64,000 nt of DNA from Sulfurimonas sp. HSL3-1 (GCF_039645995.1 NZ_CP147920.1:372001-436000), one strand, 5' to 3'; shown: positions 47,101 through 55,435, numbered from the stretch's first letter. Notes: generated by a model from the letters alone, not told the origin. Numbers and translations are program-made.

Positions 47101-47777
47101 TCCTCCCTGTCACGGCAGGGGTTGGCGATGGCCGCCCGGTAGACCCGCTCGAGCCGGGAAGAGACATGCGCGACGTTGTTGTCGTGAGCCAGGGGAAGGA
47201 TCTGGGAGAACATGTTGGAGATCTTGAGCGAAAGGTAGTCGATATCCGGGTTCTCGAGCATCGCGATATATTTTTCGACCCGCCGTGCGGCTTCGGCCTC
47301 GCTGTGGACGACCTCCCCGATGACGTTGATATTGACCCGGGTCCCCTCGGCCCGGCGCGCTTTCATGTGCTTGGAGAGGACGGGGTCTTCGCCCTGAATG
47401 ACGATGGCGCTGATGTCGTTGCGCAGGTAGTTGATAAACATCGGCACGGAGAGGGAGCTGACGTAGATGCCGACGTCGCGGAAGAGCCAGATAAGGATCT
47501 GTTCGAAGTGGCTGAAGAAATCCGTACGTTTGTATTTTTCGAAGATGTATTCGAGCTGGTCGGCGACCCGGTCGGGGTTTTTGGAACGGAAGCTTTGGTC
47601 GAGCAGTTCGATGAGGAAGATCTTGTTAATAGGGTTTTTCAGCATGCGCTGCATCATCGCGTGAAGTTTCTGCTCCTCCTTCCCGATATGGTGCGAGATC
47701 TCCTCCTGCCACCGGCGGGCGACGGCTTTTGTCTCTTCGAATAGTTCGGGGGGAATGGGCATAGGCAGGTCCTTCAT
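44172..47777 (-). CDS. putA: Bifunctional proline dehydrogenase / P5C dehydrogenase
   Basis: This encodes 1201 residues that oxidise proline to glutamate in two steps. The FAD-binding proline dehydrogenase barrel occupies about 100-470 (KIRIVKGANQEMELTEAS, HNLFDHAMAM), and the NAD-binding aldehyde dehydrogenase about 520-1000 (SPWNFPVAIPTGG, FTGGEETAYRI, ETGGKDATIV, catalytic Cys in NSGQKCSA). The protein starts directly with a helical arm and lacks the N-terminal ribbon-helix-helix domain that makes E. coli PutA a repressor, so it is probably not self-regulating. Electrons from proline enter the respiratory chain through quinone. A hairpin lies in the leader. Confidence 0.97.
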   Translation of the reverse strand: MKDLPMPIPPELFEETKAVARRWQEEISHHIGKEEQKLHAMMQRMLKNPINKIFLIELLDQSFRSKNPDRVADQLEYIFEKYKRTDFFSHFEQILIWLFRDVGIYVSSLSVPMFINYLRNDISAIVIQGEDPVLSKHMKARRAEGTRVNINVIGEVVHSEAEAARRVEKYIAMLENPDIDYLSLKISNMFSQILPLAHDNNVAHVSSRLERVYRAAIANPCRDREEKTQPKFVNLDMEEYRDVRITIDAFKKVLSREEFTQLHAGIVVQAYLPDALTYIRELADWAKARVDAGGAPIKIRIVKGANQEMELTEASLRGWPNVTYAHKAESDANYKKAMDYLLDPAVAPYVHTGVASHNLFDHAMAMLLAKARGVEQYVTAEMLEGMSEAAYRLLKAEGRNVILYAPTATKETFTNAIAYLVRRFDENTAEQNFLRHSFGLKVDTPEWEQLVKTFDDAVALLPSVSEAPNRTQDRTRPVEKIAVDPAVYHFENEPDTDFILPANRAWAEAIRDKWQHIGEREGGFSAYPVIGGRIVQRDETVTVIDKSQYHENKRAGSYVEATPEDMAAAIDTAQADPDGWRKLTPHARQKIMMEVAHAIRVARGDLIGIAAAEVGKVFTETDVEVSEAIDFVNFYPYSVTKLAGLTGVEAKGKGVGLIISPWNFPVAIPTGGIAAALAAGNTVILKPAEASILTAYRLCQCFWEAGVSMNTLQFIPGRGSAVGEHMIPSKGIDFTIFTGGEETAYRIIKARPDIHLSAETGGKDATIVTAMADRDQAIGHVMASAFHNSGQKCSATSLLVLEKELYDDEEYKRQLKEAAESMQTGSVWDFSNRVGTLVDRPAGKLAQALELLDEGEEWLLAPDYADRGNPYMLTPSIRWGTASGDFCHMNELFGPVLSVMRAEDLEDAIGIVNATGYGLTSGLESLDHREQEQWKATLLAGNLYINRGTTGAIVLRQPFGGMRKSAIGSGRKAGGFNYVSQFMDITYRETNLYESCSTPFTDRMRVMLQRDTVFHDECEKALRHLCHFAHWHETEFMKPHDYAHIRGESNVIRYLPVESVLMRLVEGDRLEEALATIMAVRMVGARLHISLPEHSKQAEFLWLESKQASLLGEHDAITRDSEAVFIDRIPHYERVRSLRPENVSPALFDAIADRAVYIAREPFVAHGRIELMHYFIEQSISNSYHRYGNLGIAGLHPEEEV

Positions 47778-47792
47778 ACTGGTGTGGATTGG

Positions 47793-47816
47793 CCCCGTAC
47801 AGGTGACAATACGGGG
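47793..47816 (-). promoter_or_regulatory. Stem-loop just upstream of the putA start codon
   Basis: On the - strand CCCCGTA pairs perfectly with TACGGGG around a 10-base loop, ending 15 bases before the putA ATG at 47777. It would occupy or abut the ribosome binding region, so a translational effect is possible. The 252-base gap from putA to the tRNA gene (47778-48029) otherwise holds no gene that I can support. Confidence 0.45.
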
Positions 47817-48029
47817 GGCGGAGTGATACCCGGCTTCTTGGCGGCACCCTCCGACAGCTGATAGGCCCTACAATAACATATTAGGTTTAGTGCAAGCTAA
47901 AATCATTCCGGGGAGCGCGTGTGAGCAGGTATGATAGTGAGGCGATATACGTGTATGGAAGCAAACAAAATGAACAGGCAGTGGCTGTTTTTGAATCGTG
48001 GATAAAATGATTGGAAAAATAGTGTTTCG

Positions 48030-48105
48030 TGGTGGCCTGTCTCGGAATCGAACCAAGGACACAGGGATTTTCAATCCCTTGCTCTACCGACTGAGCTAAC
48101 AGGCC
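48030..48105 (-). tRNA. tRNA-Phe (anticodon GAA)
   Basis: On the - strand the 76-base sequence folds as a full cloverleaf: acceptor GGCCTGT/ACAGGCC, D arm TAGCTCAGTCGGTAGAGCA, anticodon stem AGGGA/TCCCT with loop TTGAAAA (anticodon GAA, Phe), a normal variable loop, and the T arm GGTTCGATTCC. The 3' CCA is encoded at 48030-48032. It lies between murD and putA on the same strand. Confidence 0.97.
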
Positions 48106-48123
48106 TTTTGTAAGGAGGCCGAA

Positions 48124-48129
48124 ATTATA
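48124..48129 (-). promoter_or_regulatory. -10 box for tRNA-Phe
   Basis: ATTATA at 48124-48129 is TATAAT on the - strand, in the context TTGCTATAAT, 18 bases before the 5' end of the tRNA. It lies in the 42 bases between murD and the tRNA gene. Confidence 0.6.
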
Positions 48130-48147
48130 GCAACGGCATATTGAAGC

Positions 48148-49386
48148 CTAGCTTAAATTGGAGACGGCTTCTTTAAACGTGTTACCGCGCACGGCATAGG
48201 AGGGAAACTGGTCCAGGCTGGCGCAGGCCGGGGAGAGCAGCGCGACGCTCTGCAGGGTGTGTACGTCGGCGATGCGCTTGACCGCTTCGGTCAGGACGCC
48301 GCAGCTCTCAAAGGGGATGCCGAAGCGCGCGCTGAGAGCGTCGAGTTTCGCCTGGTTGCTGCCGATGGTATAGAGGGTGACGTCAACGTCGGTGAGGGCC
48401 TCGAAGAGCGGCGTCATATCGACCCCCTTGTCGTCGCCGCCGACGATGAGGTGGATGGGGCGGTCGGCGTAGCGCCGGACGGCGGCCAGGGCCGCATCGA
48501 TATTGGTCGCCTTGGTGTCGTTGACCCAGAGGCGGTTCTGAGCGTCGCTGAACTCCTCCTGGCGGTGCGGGTCGAGCACAAAGGCGTTCATCTTGGCATA
48601 GTCGATCCGGTCAAAAAGAATGCGGTCGACGGCCATCGCCAGCAGGGCGTCGAGGAGGAAGGGACCTTTGAAATGGATATGGTCGGTCTCGAAACCGAAA
48701 AAGGCGGCGAGATCGTCGGCATCGTCGTAGGGGATGACAAAGGCGTCCGTCGGGGTGTCGGCATAGGCGCGCGGCAGCAGGACGGTCTCGCCCTCGCGCA
48801 TCTGTGCCAACGGCTTCAGTTTGTCGTCGATGTAGGCCTGTTCGCTGCCGTGCCAGCTCAGGTGGTCCGGGGTGATCGGCAGCACGACGTAGAGGTCCGG
48901 TTTCGCCTCATGGGTATAGTGCAGGGTAAACGAGCTCGTCTCCAGGACCCAGAGCGGCGACGCGGCATCCAGCGCGGCCAGGGGAGTGCCGATGTTGCCG
49001 CCGGAGAGCGCCCCTTTGTCGGCAAGGAGGTGGGTGAGCATCTGCGTCGTGGTCGTCTTGCCGTTAGTGCCGGTGATCCAGACGGTAAAAGGCTTTTGTT
49101 CCGGCGTATAGGGGGGACGCGCCAGCGGCGAGAGGAAGAGGTCGTACTCGCTGACAAGGTGTTCCGACTGCCGGATCAGGGGGTGTTCCGGGGGGATGCC
49201 CGGCGAAGGGATCTCCAGGTCGGAGTAGCGCGGATCAAACTCCGCCGTCGGACGGACCCGGTTCCCCTCCTCGTCGGTGAAGGGCTTGTGGACGTGGTCG
49301 TCATAGAAGGTGCAGGGGCCGAAGGTCTTGGCGATCGCCCGGGTTGTGACGCCGTAGCCGAAAAGGGAGGTGCGGTTATGCTGCAT
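48148..49386 (-). CDS. murD: UDP-N-acetylmuramoyl-L-alanine--D-glutamate ligase
   Basis: This encodes about 412 residues of the Mur ligase that adds D-glutamate to UDP-MurNAc-L-Ala. The ATP-binding loop is TGTNGKTTTTQM (about residues 109-120), followed by GGNIGTPL, LETSSFTL, HLSWHGS, and the C-terminal WVNDTKATNIDAALAAV and GGDDKGVD motifs. The N-terminal domain is short for the family, as in other Campylobacterota. ATG 49386 is preferred over TTG 49389. It begins 9 bases after mraY, the usual dcw order, but the remaining mur genes lie elsewhere. Confidence 0.95.
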   Translation of the reverse strand: MQHNRTSLFGYGVTTRAIAKTFGPCTFYDDHVHKPFTDEEGNRVRPTAEFDPRYSDLEIPSPGIPPEHPLIRQSEHLVSEYDLFLSPLARPPYTPEQKPFTVWITGTNGKTTTTQMLTHLLADKGALSGGNIGTPLAALDAASPLWVLETSSFTLHYTHEAKPDLYVVLPITPDHLSWHGSEQAYIDDKLKPLAQMREGETVLLPRAYADTPTDAFVIPYDDADDLAAFFGFETDHIHFKGPFLLDALLAMAVDRILFDRIDYAKMNAFVLDPHRQEEFSDAQNRLWVNDTKATNIDAALAAVRRYADRPIHLIVGGDDKGVDMTPLFEALTDVDVTLYTIGSNQAKLDALSARFGIPFESCGVLTEAVKRIADVHTLQSVALLSPACASLDQFPSYAVRGNTFKEAVSNLS

Positions 49387-49395
49387 CAAGGGGCC

Positions 49396-50457
49396 TTAGC
49401 GGATTTTGAGGGTAATGAGCGCGGCGAGGTTCGAGAGCATGGCGATGATCCAGAAGCGGACGATGATCTTGTTCTCCGCCCAGTTCTTCATCTCGAAGTG
49501 GTGGTGGATGGGGGCCATCAGGAAGACCCGCTTTTTGCGCAGTTTGAAGCTGCCGACCTGGATAATGACGGAGACGGTCTCGATGACGAAGATGAAACCG
49601 ATGAGCAGCAGCAGGAACTCGCTCTTGGCGACGATGCCGAGGTAGCCGATAAAGGCGCCGATGGCGAGCGAACCGCTGTCGCCCATAAAGACCTCGGCCG
49701 GATGGGAGTTGAACCAGAGAAAGCCGATGAGCGCACCGATGAGCGCCGCGGCGACGACGGAGGCTTCCCCGACGGGGAAGTTCGGCATCAGCAGGTAGGC
49801 GGAGAGACCGGCGTGTCCGATGATGTAAACGAAAATGCCCAGGGTCATCAGGGCAAAGACGGAGGGCACCGTAGCGAGGCCGTCGAGCCCATCGGTGAGG
49901 TTCACGGCGTTGGAGGCCGCGACCATAACGAGGCTCCAGAAAAAGAGGGCGAAAAGCTGCATGTCAAAGAGCGGGTACTTGTAAAAGGGGACATACAGTT
50001 CCGTATCCAGTCCCGCCGCGAAACGCAGGAAAAGGGCGCCTGCGAGGGCGGCGACGATCTGGAACAGCAGTTTGGCCCTGGCAGTGAGGCCGGCAAGGTT
50101 GTGCTGCTTGTCGATCTTGGCGTAGTCGTCTTTGAAGCCGATCAGCATAAAGAGCGCGAGCACGAGCATCCCGCCCAGGGCGAAAAAATTGTCGTACCGG
50201 ACGGTGATCGCCGATGCGATGAGGGTTGAAACGATGAAGACGACGCCCCCCATCGTCGGGGTCTTCGCTTTCTCGCGGTGGCGGTCGGGCGCGTAGTCGT
50301 TAATGGGTTGGACGCTGGAGGTCTTCTGCGCCCAGCGGATGAAGCGGGGCATCAGGAAAAGGGTCATGCAGAGCGCCAGGAAAAAGGCGACGCCGGCACG
50401 GACGGTAATGTATTGCAGCAGGTTGATATCCAGAAGTTCGTAAAACCAGTAAAGCAT
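49396..50457 (-). CDS. mraY: Phospho-N-acetylmuramoyl-pentapeptide transferase
   Basis: This encodes about 353 residues of the membrane enzyme that makes lipid I from UDP-MurNAc-pentapeptide and undecaprenyl phosphate. About ten membrane helices are visible; the active-site motifs are [18 protein letters not shown] and the C-terminal [11 protein letters not shown] 50457 (MLYWFYELL) matches the family start better than the in-frame GTG at 50481. It is divergent from gpmI with paired -10 boxes between them, and it feeds murD, murG and the polymerases in the window. Confidence 0.96.
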   Translation of the reverse strand: MLYWFYELLDINLLQYITVRAGVAFFLALCMTLFLMPRFIRWAQKTSSVQPINDYAPDRHREKAKTPTMGGVVFIVSTLIASAITVRYDNFFALGGMLVLALFMLIGFKDDYAKIDKQHNLAGLTARAKLLFQIVAALAGALFLRFAAGLDTELYVPFYKYPLFDMQLFALFFWSLVMVAASNAVNLTDGLDGLATVPSVFALMTLGIFVYIIGHAGLSAYLLMPNFPVGEASVVAAALIGALIGFLWFNSHPAEVFMGDSGSLAIGAFIGYLGIVAKSEFLLLLIGFIFVIETVSVIIQVGSFKLRKKRVFLMAPIHHHFEMKNWAENKIIVRFWIIAMLSNLAALITLKIR

Positions 50458-50520
50458 TATCAGTCCATAAAGAGTTTTCACTTATACCGGGGATAAAGTG
50501 AGTAAAAAGTGCTATTTTAA

Positions 50521-50539
50521 TATAATTGCCGTCATTATA
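50521..50539. promoter_or_regulatory. Face-to-face -10 boxes for gpmI (+) and mraY (-)
   Basis: TATAAT at 50521-50526 is a -10 box for gpmI, and ATTATA at 50534-50539 is TATAAT on the - strand for mraY, separated by 7 bases. The layout is the same as at 16796-16811. Transcripts from the two would overlap by a few bases. Confidence 0.55.
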
Positions 50540-50551
50540 TGTTTAAGGGGA

Positions 50552-50594
50552 TTTCCGGAGTTCCGACAGCTCCCGGAAAACCCTTCGTGAAGGA
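50552..50594 (+). promoter_or_regulatory. Two stem-loops in the gpmI leader
   Basis: TTTCCGGAG at 50552-50560 pairs with CTCCCGGAAA at 50570-50579 with one bulged base, and CCTT/AAGG at 50582-50593 can form a second small hairpin whose AAGG is the gpmI ribosome binding site. Pairing could therefore mask initiation. The function is an inference from fold potential only. Confidence 0.4.
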
Positions 50595-50599
50595 TTTTT

Positions 50600-52075
50600 A
50601 TGGGACAAAAGACTGTACTCGTAATTACGGACGGGGTCGGCTACAGCCAACGGACGGAAGCGAACGCTTTTTACCATGCCCAAAAGCCGACCTATGAGAA
50701 ACTCTTTGCCGAAGTACCCCACGCGCTGATCGACACCTTCGGTCTCAGCGTCGGCCTGCCCGAGGGGCAGATGGGGAACTCTGAAGTGGGGCACATGACC
50801 ATCGGCAGCGGCCGCGTACTCTACCAGGACCTGGTCAAGATCTCCCTCGCCGTCGCCGAGGGCACCCTGGCGGGCAACCCGGCCTTGACGGCGCTGCTGG
50901 AGAGCTCCGACACGCTGCACCTCGTGGGTCTCTTCAGCGACGGTGGGGTCCATTCGCACCTCGACCATACGATCGCGCTGGCAAAGATCGCCGAAGCGGC
51001 GGGCAAGAGGGTATGGCTCCACCTCATTACCGACGGGCGCGACGTTTCACCGACATCCGCGCCCCACTACCTGGAGAAACTGCAGGAGGCGCTGAGCGCG
51101 AAGGTGCGCATTGCGACCATCGGCGGACGTTTCTATACGATGGACCGGGACAACCGCTGGGAGCGTGTCCAGAGCGGCTACGACGCCATCGTGTCGGCGC
51201 AGCCCGCCTCCGACCTCGCACCCGCGGCCTATATCGAAGCCTCCTACGCCAGGAAAGAGACGGACGAGTTCATCGTGCCGGCGGCCTTCGACGGCTATGA
51301 GGGGATGAAAGCGGGCGACGCCGTCCTCGTCACCAACTTCCGCAGCGACCGCGTGCGCGAGATCACGACGGCGCTGGCCTCGCCGGATTTTGCCGAGTTT
51401 GATCGCCCCTTCGCCGTGGCGAATCTGGCAACGATGACGGAGTATGACAAAAGCTTCACCTACCCGGTCCTCTTCCGCAAAGAGACGCCGAAAAACACCC
51501 TGGCGGAAGTGATCAGCAACCAGGGGCTTCGCCAGTTCCATACGGCGGAGACGGAGAAGTACGCCCACGTCACCTTCTTCCTCAACGGCGGGATCGACGA
51601 GCCCTATACGAACGAAGCGCGGGTGCTCGTGCCGAGCCCGAAGGTCAAGACCTATGACCTGCAGCCGGAGATGAGCGCCTCCGCAGTCGGCGATGCCGTC
51701 TTGACCGCGATGGATGAAGGGTACGATTTCATCGTCGTCAACTTCGCCAACGGTGACATGGTCGGGCACACGGGTGTTTATGACGCCGCCATCAAGGCCG
51801 TCGAAGCCGTCGACCATGAACTCGGCCGTATCGTGGAGAAAGCGAAAGCAGATGATTATGCGATGGTCCTCACCTCCGACCACGGTAACTGCGAGGAGAT
51901 GTGGGACGAGAACGGCAACGTCCTCACGAACCACACCGTCGGCAAGGTTTGGGCTTTTGTCATGGCGAATGGTGTCGAAAAAGTACACCCCGGCGGCCTC
52001 AACAACATCGCCCCGACGGTCCTCGAACTGATGGGCGTGGCAAAACCGGCCGAGATGGACGACAGCCTGTTGTAA
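50600..52075 (+). CDS. gpmI: 2,3-bisphosphoglycerate-independent phosphoglycerate mutase
   Basis: This encodes the 491-residue manganese enzyme that interconverts 3- and 2-phosphoglycerate in glycolysis and gluconeogenesis. The phosphorylated Ser is in QMGNSEVGHM (about residues 58-67), and the metal ligands are in LVITDGVG, GDMVGHTGVYD and TSDHGNCEEM. The internal phosphotransferase domain (about 75-300) includes GLFSDGGVHSH and HLITDGRDVSP. Length is normal. It starts at ATG 50600 after AAGGA and is followed 31 bases later by fabG. Confidence 0.97.
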   Translation: MGQKTVLVITDGVGYSQRTEANAFYHAQKPTYEKLFAEVPHALIDTFGLSVGLPEGQMGNSEVGHMTIGSGRVLYQDLVKISLAVAEGTLAGNPALTALLESSDTLHLVGLFSDGGVHSHLDHTIALAKIAEAAGKRVWLHLITDGRDVSPTSAPHYLEKLQEALSAKVRIATIGGRFYTMDRDNRWERVQSGYDAIVSAQPASDLAPAAYIEASYARKETDEFIVPAAFDGYEGMKAGDAVLVTNFRSDRVREITTALASPDFAEFDRPFAVANLATMTEYDKSFTYPVLFRKETPKNTLAEVISNQGLRQFHTAETEKYAHVTFFLNGGIDEPYTNEARVLVPSPKVKTYDLQPEMSASAVGDAVLTAMDEGYDFIVVNFANGDMVGHTGVYDAAIKAVEAVDHELGRIVEKAKADDYAMVLTSDHGNCEEMWDENGNVLTNHTVGKVWAFVMANGVEKVHPGGLNNIAPTVLELMGVAKPAEMDDSLL

Positions 52076-52106
52076 TCCGGGCAAACTAAACAATCAAAGG
52101 AGTGAG

Positions 52107-52853
52107 ATGAAATTCAGTGGTAAAAACGTATTGGTAACAGGGTCGAGCCGGGGAATCGGCGCGGAGATCGCGAAGGTGCTGGCCGGGTACGGTCTGAAAG
52201 TCTGGGTCAACTACCGCAGCGGCGCGGATGCCGCCGAAGCGGTCAAGGCGGCGATTATCGCCGCGGGCGGCGAAGCGGAAACGATCGGCTTTGATGTCGC
52301 GGACGAAGCGGCCTACGTAGCCGCGATCAAGACGATCGTCGACACCGACGGCGAACTGGGCTACCTGGTTAACAACGCGGGGATCACGAATGACAAACTG
52401 GCACTGCGCATGAAAACGGAGGAGTTTCTTTCCGTGATCAACGCCAACCTCACCTCCGCCTTTATCGGCTGCCGCGAAGCGATGAAAGTGATGCGCAAGA
52501 AGAAGCAGGGCGCCATCGTCAACATCGCTTCCATCGTCGGCGAGACGGGTAATGCCGGGCAGACGAACTACGCGGCTTCCAAGGGCGGCCTGATCGCGAT
52601 GACGAAGAGTTTTGCCATCGAAGCGGCCTCGAGCGGGCTGCGTTACAACACGGTCACACCGGGCTTTATCGCCACCGATATGACCGACGAACTCAGCGAC
52701 GATATCAAGTCGAACTTTACCTCCAAAATCCCCATGGGACGCTTCGGCGAAGCGCGGGAAGTCGCGGAAGCGACGGCCTTCCTGCTCTCCGACTCGGCCT
52801 CTTATATTACGGGTGAAACCCTCAAAGTCAACGGCGGGATGAACATGGCCTAA
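52107..52853 (+). CDS. fabG: 3-oxoacyl-ACP reductase
   Basis: This encodes 248 residues of the NADPH-dependent reductase of type II fatty-acid synthesis. The nucleotide-binding TGSSRGIGAEIAK, NNAGIT, and the catalytic Ser-Tyr-Lys (NIASIVGETG and YAASKGG) are present, and the C-terminal TGETLKVNGGMNMA is the FabG form. AAAGGAGTG precedes ATG 52107. It opens a fatty-acid block fabG-acpP-fabF-accA, but a strong terminator follows it. Confidence 0.96.
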   Translation: MKFSGKNVLVTGSSRGIGAEIAKVLAGYGLKVWVNYRSGADAAEAVKAAIIAAGGEAETIGFDVADEAAYVAAIKTIVDTDGELGYLVNNAGITNDKLALRMKTEEFLSVINANLTSAFIGCREAMKVMRKKKQGAIVNIASIVGETGNAGQTNYAASKGGLIAMTKSFAIEAASSGLRYNTVTPGFIATDMTDELSDDIKSNFTSKIPMGRFGEAREVAEATAFLLSDSASYITGETLKVNGGMNMA

Positions 52854-52857
52854 GGCC

Positions 52858-52888
52858 GGAGGGGGGACCCCCCTTCAGCGCTTTTTTT
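52858..52888 (+). terminator. Terminator between fabG and acpP
   Basis: A G-run and C-run (52858-52866 with 52868-52876) form a short GC stem, and CTTTTTTT follows at 881-888 of the same kilobase. It starts 5 bases after the fabG stop codon. acpP, 53 bases further, would then need its own promoter; TATGCTATACTT near 52896 is a candidate. Confidence 0.65.
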
Positions 52889-52940
52889 TATATTCCGTAT
52901 GCTATACTTCCGGAATTTCAAATTGGAAAGAGGAGCTATA

Positions 52941-53171
52941 ATGGCACTTTTGGATGACATCAAAGAAGTCGTAGTTGAACAACTGAGCGTAAACCCGGAT
53001 GAAGTAAAACCGGATGCGAAATTCGTTGAAGATCTCGGAGCGGACAGCCTCGACGTCGTTGAACTGGTCATGGCACTTGAAGAAAAATTCGATATTGAAA
53101 TCCCGGATGATGAAGCTGAAAAAATTCAGACTGTCCAGGATGTCGTAAACTACGTCGAAAACAAGGCGTAA
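52941..53171 (+). CDS. acpP: Acyl carrier protein
   Basis: This encodes the 76-residue carrier of growing acyl chains. ATG 52941 follows AAAGAGGAG; the frame is open upstream but without a ribosome binding site. The phosphopantetheine site is Ser36 in [10 protein letters not shown]. The protein is strongly acidic with the usual four helices ([16 protein letters not shown] forms helix III). Hairpins lie on both sides, so it can be made in larger amounts than its neighbours, as is usual for ACP. Confidence 0.98.
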   Translation: MALLDDIKEVVVEQLSVNPDEVKPDAKFVEDLGADSLDVVELVMALEEKFDIEIPDDEAEKIQTVQDVVNYVENKA

Positions 53172-53176
53172 GTTTC

Positions 53177-53203
53177 TTTGCGGGTAGCCCCGCAAATGGT
53201 TTT
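53177..53203 (+). terminator. Hairpin between acpP and fabF
   Basis: TTTGCGGG at 53177-53184 pairs perfectly with CCCGCAAA at 53189-53196 around TAGC, followed by TGGTTTT. It starts 5 bases after the acpP stop codon and looks like a partial intrinsic terminator. GGTATATAAAG at 53223 may be a promoter for fabF. Confidence 0.65.
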
Positions 53204-53260
53204 GTATTGCCGTCCTCGGACGGGTATATAAAGCTATACACATATTTTTCAGGAGTTGCT

Positions 53261-54487
53261 GTGAGAAGAGTTGTCGTAACGGGTATGGGCATGATCAATG
53301 CTGTCGGACACAATAAAGAAGAGTCGTTTAAAGCGATGTGTGACGGCGTGAGCGGCATTGACAGAATTACCCTTTTCGATGCCGAAGCCGAAGGGCAGGG
53401 TGTTCTGATTGCCGGCGAGGTTAAAGATTTCGACCCCACAACGGTCATGGCGGCCAAAGAGGTCAAAAAAGCGGACCGTTTCATCCAGCTCGGCCTTAAA
53501 GCGGCCCAGGAAGCGATGGAAGATGCGGCTTTCAACGAGATTGAGATCGAATATGAGCGTTTCGGCGTCGCCGCGGCATCCGGTATCGGCGGTCTGCCGG
53601 CGATTGAGAAAAACTCCATCGTCCTTGAGACCCGGGGTCCGCGCCGTATCTCTCCGTTCTTCATTCCGAGCGCCCTGGTCAACATGCTCGGCGGTTTTGT
53701 TTCCATCGAACACGGTCTGAAAGGCCCGAACGTCGCGGCGGTCACGGCCTGTGCGGCGGGGACCCACTCCATCAGCGAAGCGGCGAAGACGATCATCTGC
53801 AACGGTGCGGACCGTATGCTCGTCGTGGCGGCGGAATCCGCGGTCACCGGCGTCGGTATCGGCGGGTTTGCCTCCATGAAAGCGCTCTCTACGCGCAACG
53901 ACGACCCGAAAACAGCTTCCCGTCCCTTCGATGCGGAGCGTGACGGCTTCGTCATGGGCGAAGGGGCGGCAGCCCTGGTCCTCGAAGAGTACGATGCGGC
54001 CGTTGCCCGCGGCGCGAAGATCTACGGCGAGCTGATCGGTTTCGGCGAGAGCGGCGACGCCAGCCACATCACAAGCCCGAGCATGGACGGCCCGCTGCGT
54101 GCGATGAAAGCGGCGATGACAATGGCCGGCACCCCGAAAATTGACTACGTCAATGCCCACGGTACGAGTACGCCGACGAACGACAAGAACGAGACGGCGG
54201 CCCTTAAAGAGCTCTTCGGCGGCAAAGAGAACTGTCCGCCGGTAACGTCTACCAAGGGCCAGACGGGTCACTGTCTCGGCGCGGCCGGCGGTATCGAAGC
54301 GGTCGTCTGTCTGATGGCGATGCAAGAAGGCATCATCCCGCCGACGATCAACTACATCAACCCGGATGAGAACTGCGATCTGGATATCGTTCCGAACGCG
54401 GCGCGCAAGGCGGAACTGAACATTGTCATGAGCAACTCCTTCGGGTTCGGCGGCACCAACGGCGTCGTTATCTTTAAGAAGCTCTAA
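53261..54487 (+). CDS. fabF: 3-oxoacyl-ACP synthase II
   Basis: This encodes 408 residues of the condensing enzyme that elongates acyl-ACP with malonyl-ACP. GTG 53261 is chosen because CAGGAG lies 6 bases upstream and it gives the family start MRRVVVTGMG; the frame is open from 53207 with no support. The catalytic triad is Cys in TACAAGTHSI, His in NAHGTSTPTND and His in KGQTGHCLGAAGG. The C-terminal NSFGFGGTNGVVIF is conserved. accA follows 9 bases later. Confidence 0.97.
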   Translation: MRRVVVTGMGMINAVGHNKEESFKAMCDGVSGIDRITLFDAEAEGQGVLIAGEVKDFDPTTVMAAKEVKKADRFIQLGLKAAQEAMEDAAFNEIEIEYERFGVAAASGIGGLPAIEKNSIVLETRGPRRISPFFIPSALVNMLGGFVSIEHGLKGPNVAAVTACAAGTHSISEAAKTIICNGADRMLVVAAESAVTGVGIGGFASMKALSTRNDDPKTASRPFDAERDGFVMGEGAAALVLEEYDAAVARGAKIYGELIGFGESGDASHITSPSMDGPLRAMKAAMTMAGTPKIDYVNAHGTSTPTNDKNETAALKELFGGKENCPPVTSTKGQTGHCLGAAGGIEAVVCLMAMQEGIIPPTINYINPDENCDLDIVPNAARKAELNIVMSNSFGFGGTNGVVIFKKL

Positions 54488-54496
54488 GGTCCGGCA

Positions 54497-55435
54497 TTGG
54501 CTACCTACCTCGATTTTGAGCAGAAGATCCAGCAGATCCAGGAAGAGATCGTCAGCGCCGAGGTGCGCCATGACGTCCACGCCGTCGAGATCCTGAAAAA
54601 GGATCTGGAGAAAGAGGTCAGTAAAACCTACAAGAACCTCTCTCCCTACCAGGAGCTGCAGCTGGCGCGTCACCCCGACCGTCCCTACGCCCTGGATTAC
54701 ATCAATCTGCTGCTCGAAGACAAATACGAGCTGCACGGCGACCGCCATTTCCGTGACGATGCGGCGATCCTCTGCTATATGGGTTACATCGACGGCCAGC
54801 GGGTGATGGTCATTGGCGAACAGAAGGGGCGCGGCACGAAGAACAAGCTCAAGCGCAACTTCGGTATGCCGCACCCCGAAGGGTACCGCAAGGCGCTGCG
54901 CTGCGCGCAACTGGCGGACAAGTTCAACATCCCCGTCGTCATGCTCATCGACACCCCGGGTGCCTATCCGGGACTGGGCGCCGAAGAGCGCAACCAGAGC
55001 GAGGCGATCTCCCGCAACCTGCTGGAGCTCTCCAAGCTGGAGACGATCACCATCTCCATCGTCATCGGCGAGGGGGGTAGCGGCGGCGCCCTGGCCATTG
55101 GCGTTGCCGACCGGCTGGCGATGATGCGCTACTCCGTTTTCAGCGTTATCTCCCCGGAAGGGTGTTCTGCGATTCTCTGGAACGATCCTGCCAAGGCGGA
55201 AGCGGCGACGAAGGCGCTCAAGATCACGAGCAGCGACCTCAAAGCGCTCGACTTGATTGACGATGTCATCGACGAGCCGCTCATCGGGGCGCACCGCGAC
55301 AAGTCCGGTGCGGCCGACGCGATGAAAGGCTACATTCTCGAGCGCATCAACGAGCTCTCTAATTTCAGCGGCTCCGAACGCCGCCACAAGCGCTATGACC
55401 GTTTGACGGGTATGGGCGCTTACTCCGAAAACTAA
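54497..55435 (+). CDS. accA: Acetyl-CoA carboxylase carboxyltransferase subunit alpha
   Basis: This encodes 312 residues of the alpha subunit that, with AccD, transfers CO2 from biotin to acetyl-CoA to form malonyl-CoA. Conserved stretches are [22 protein letters not shown], the CoA-site [14 protein letters not shown], and [20 protein letters not shown] and [16 protein letters not shown]. The start is TTG 54497 with AAGGT upstream. It ends the fatty-acid block; accD is not nearby. A long repeat follows before the convergent exonuclease gene. Confidence 0.97.
   Translation: MATYLDFEQKIQQIQEEIVSAEVRHDVHAVEILKKDLEKEVSKTYKNLSPYQELQLARHPDRPYALDYINLLLEDKYELHGDRHFRDDAAILCYMGYIDGQRVMVIGEQKGRGTKNKLKRNFGMPHPEGYRKALRCAQLADKFNIPVVMLIDTPGAYPGLGAEERNQSEAISRNLLELSKLETITISIVIGEGGSGGALAIGVADRLAMMRYSVFSVISPEGCSAILWNDPAKAEAATKALKITSSDLKALDLIDDVIDEPLIGAHRDKSGAADAMKGYILERINELSNFSGSERRHKRYDRLTGMGAYSEN

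Noticed and set aside
47626-47847. A GTG-started, proline-rich leader peptide before putA (prolines at six of the first 25 codons), suggestive of proline attenuation
   Set aside because: The GGAGG is directly against the GTG with no spacer, the frame runs deep into putA, and no terminator/antiterminator pair is visible; the prolines follow from the GC-rich hairpin.
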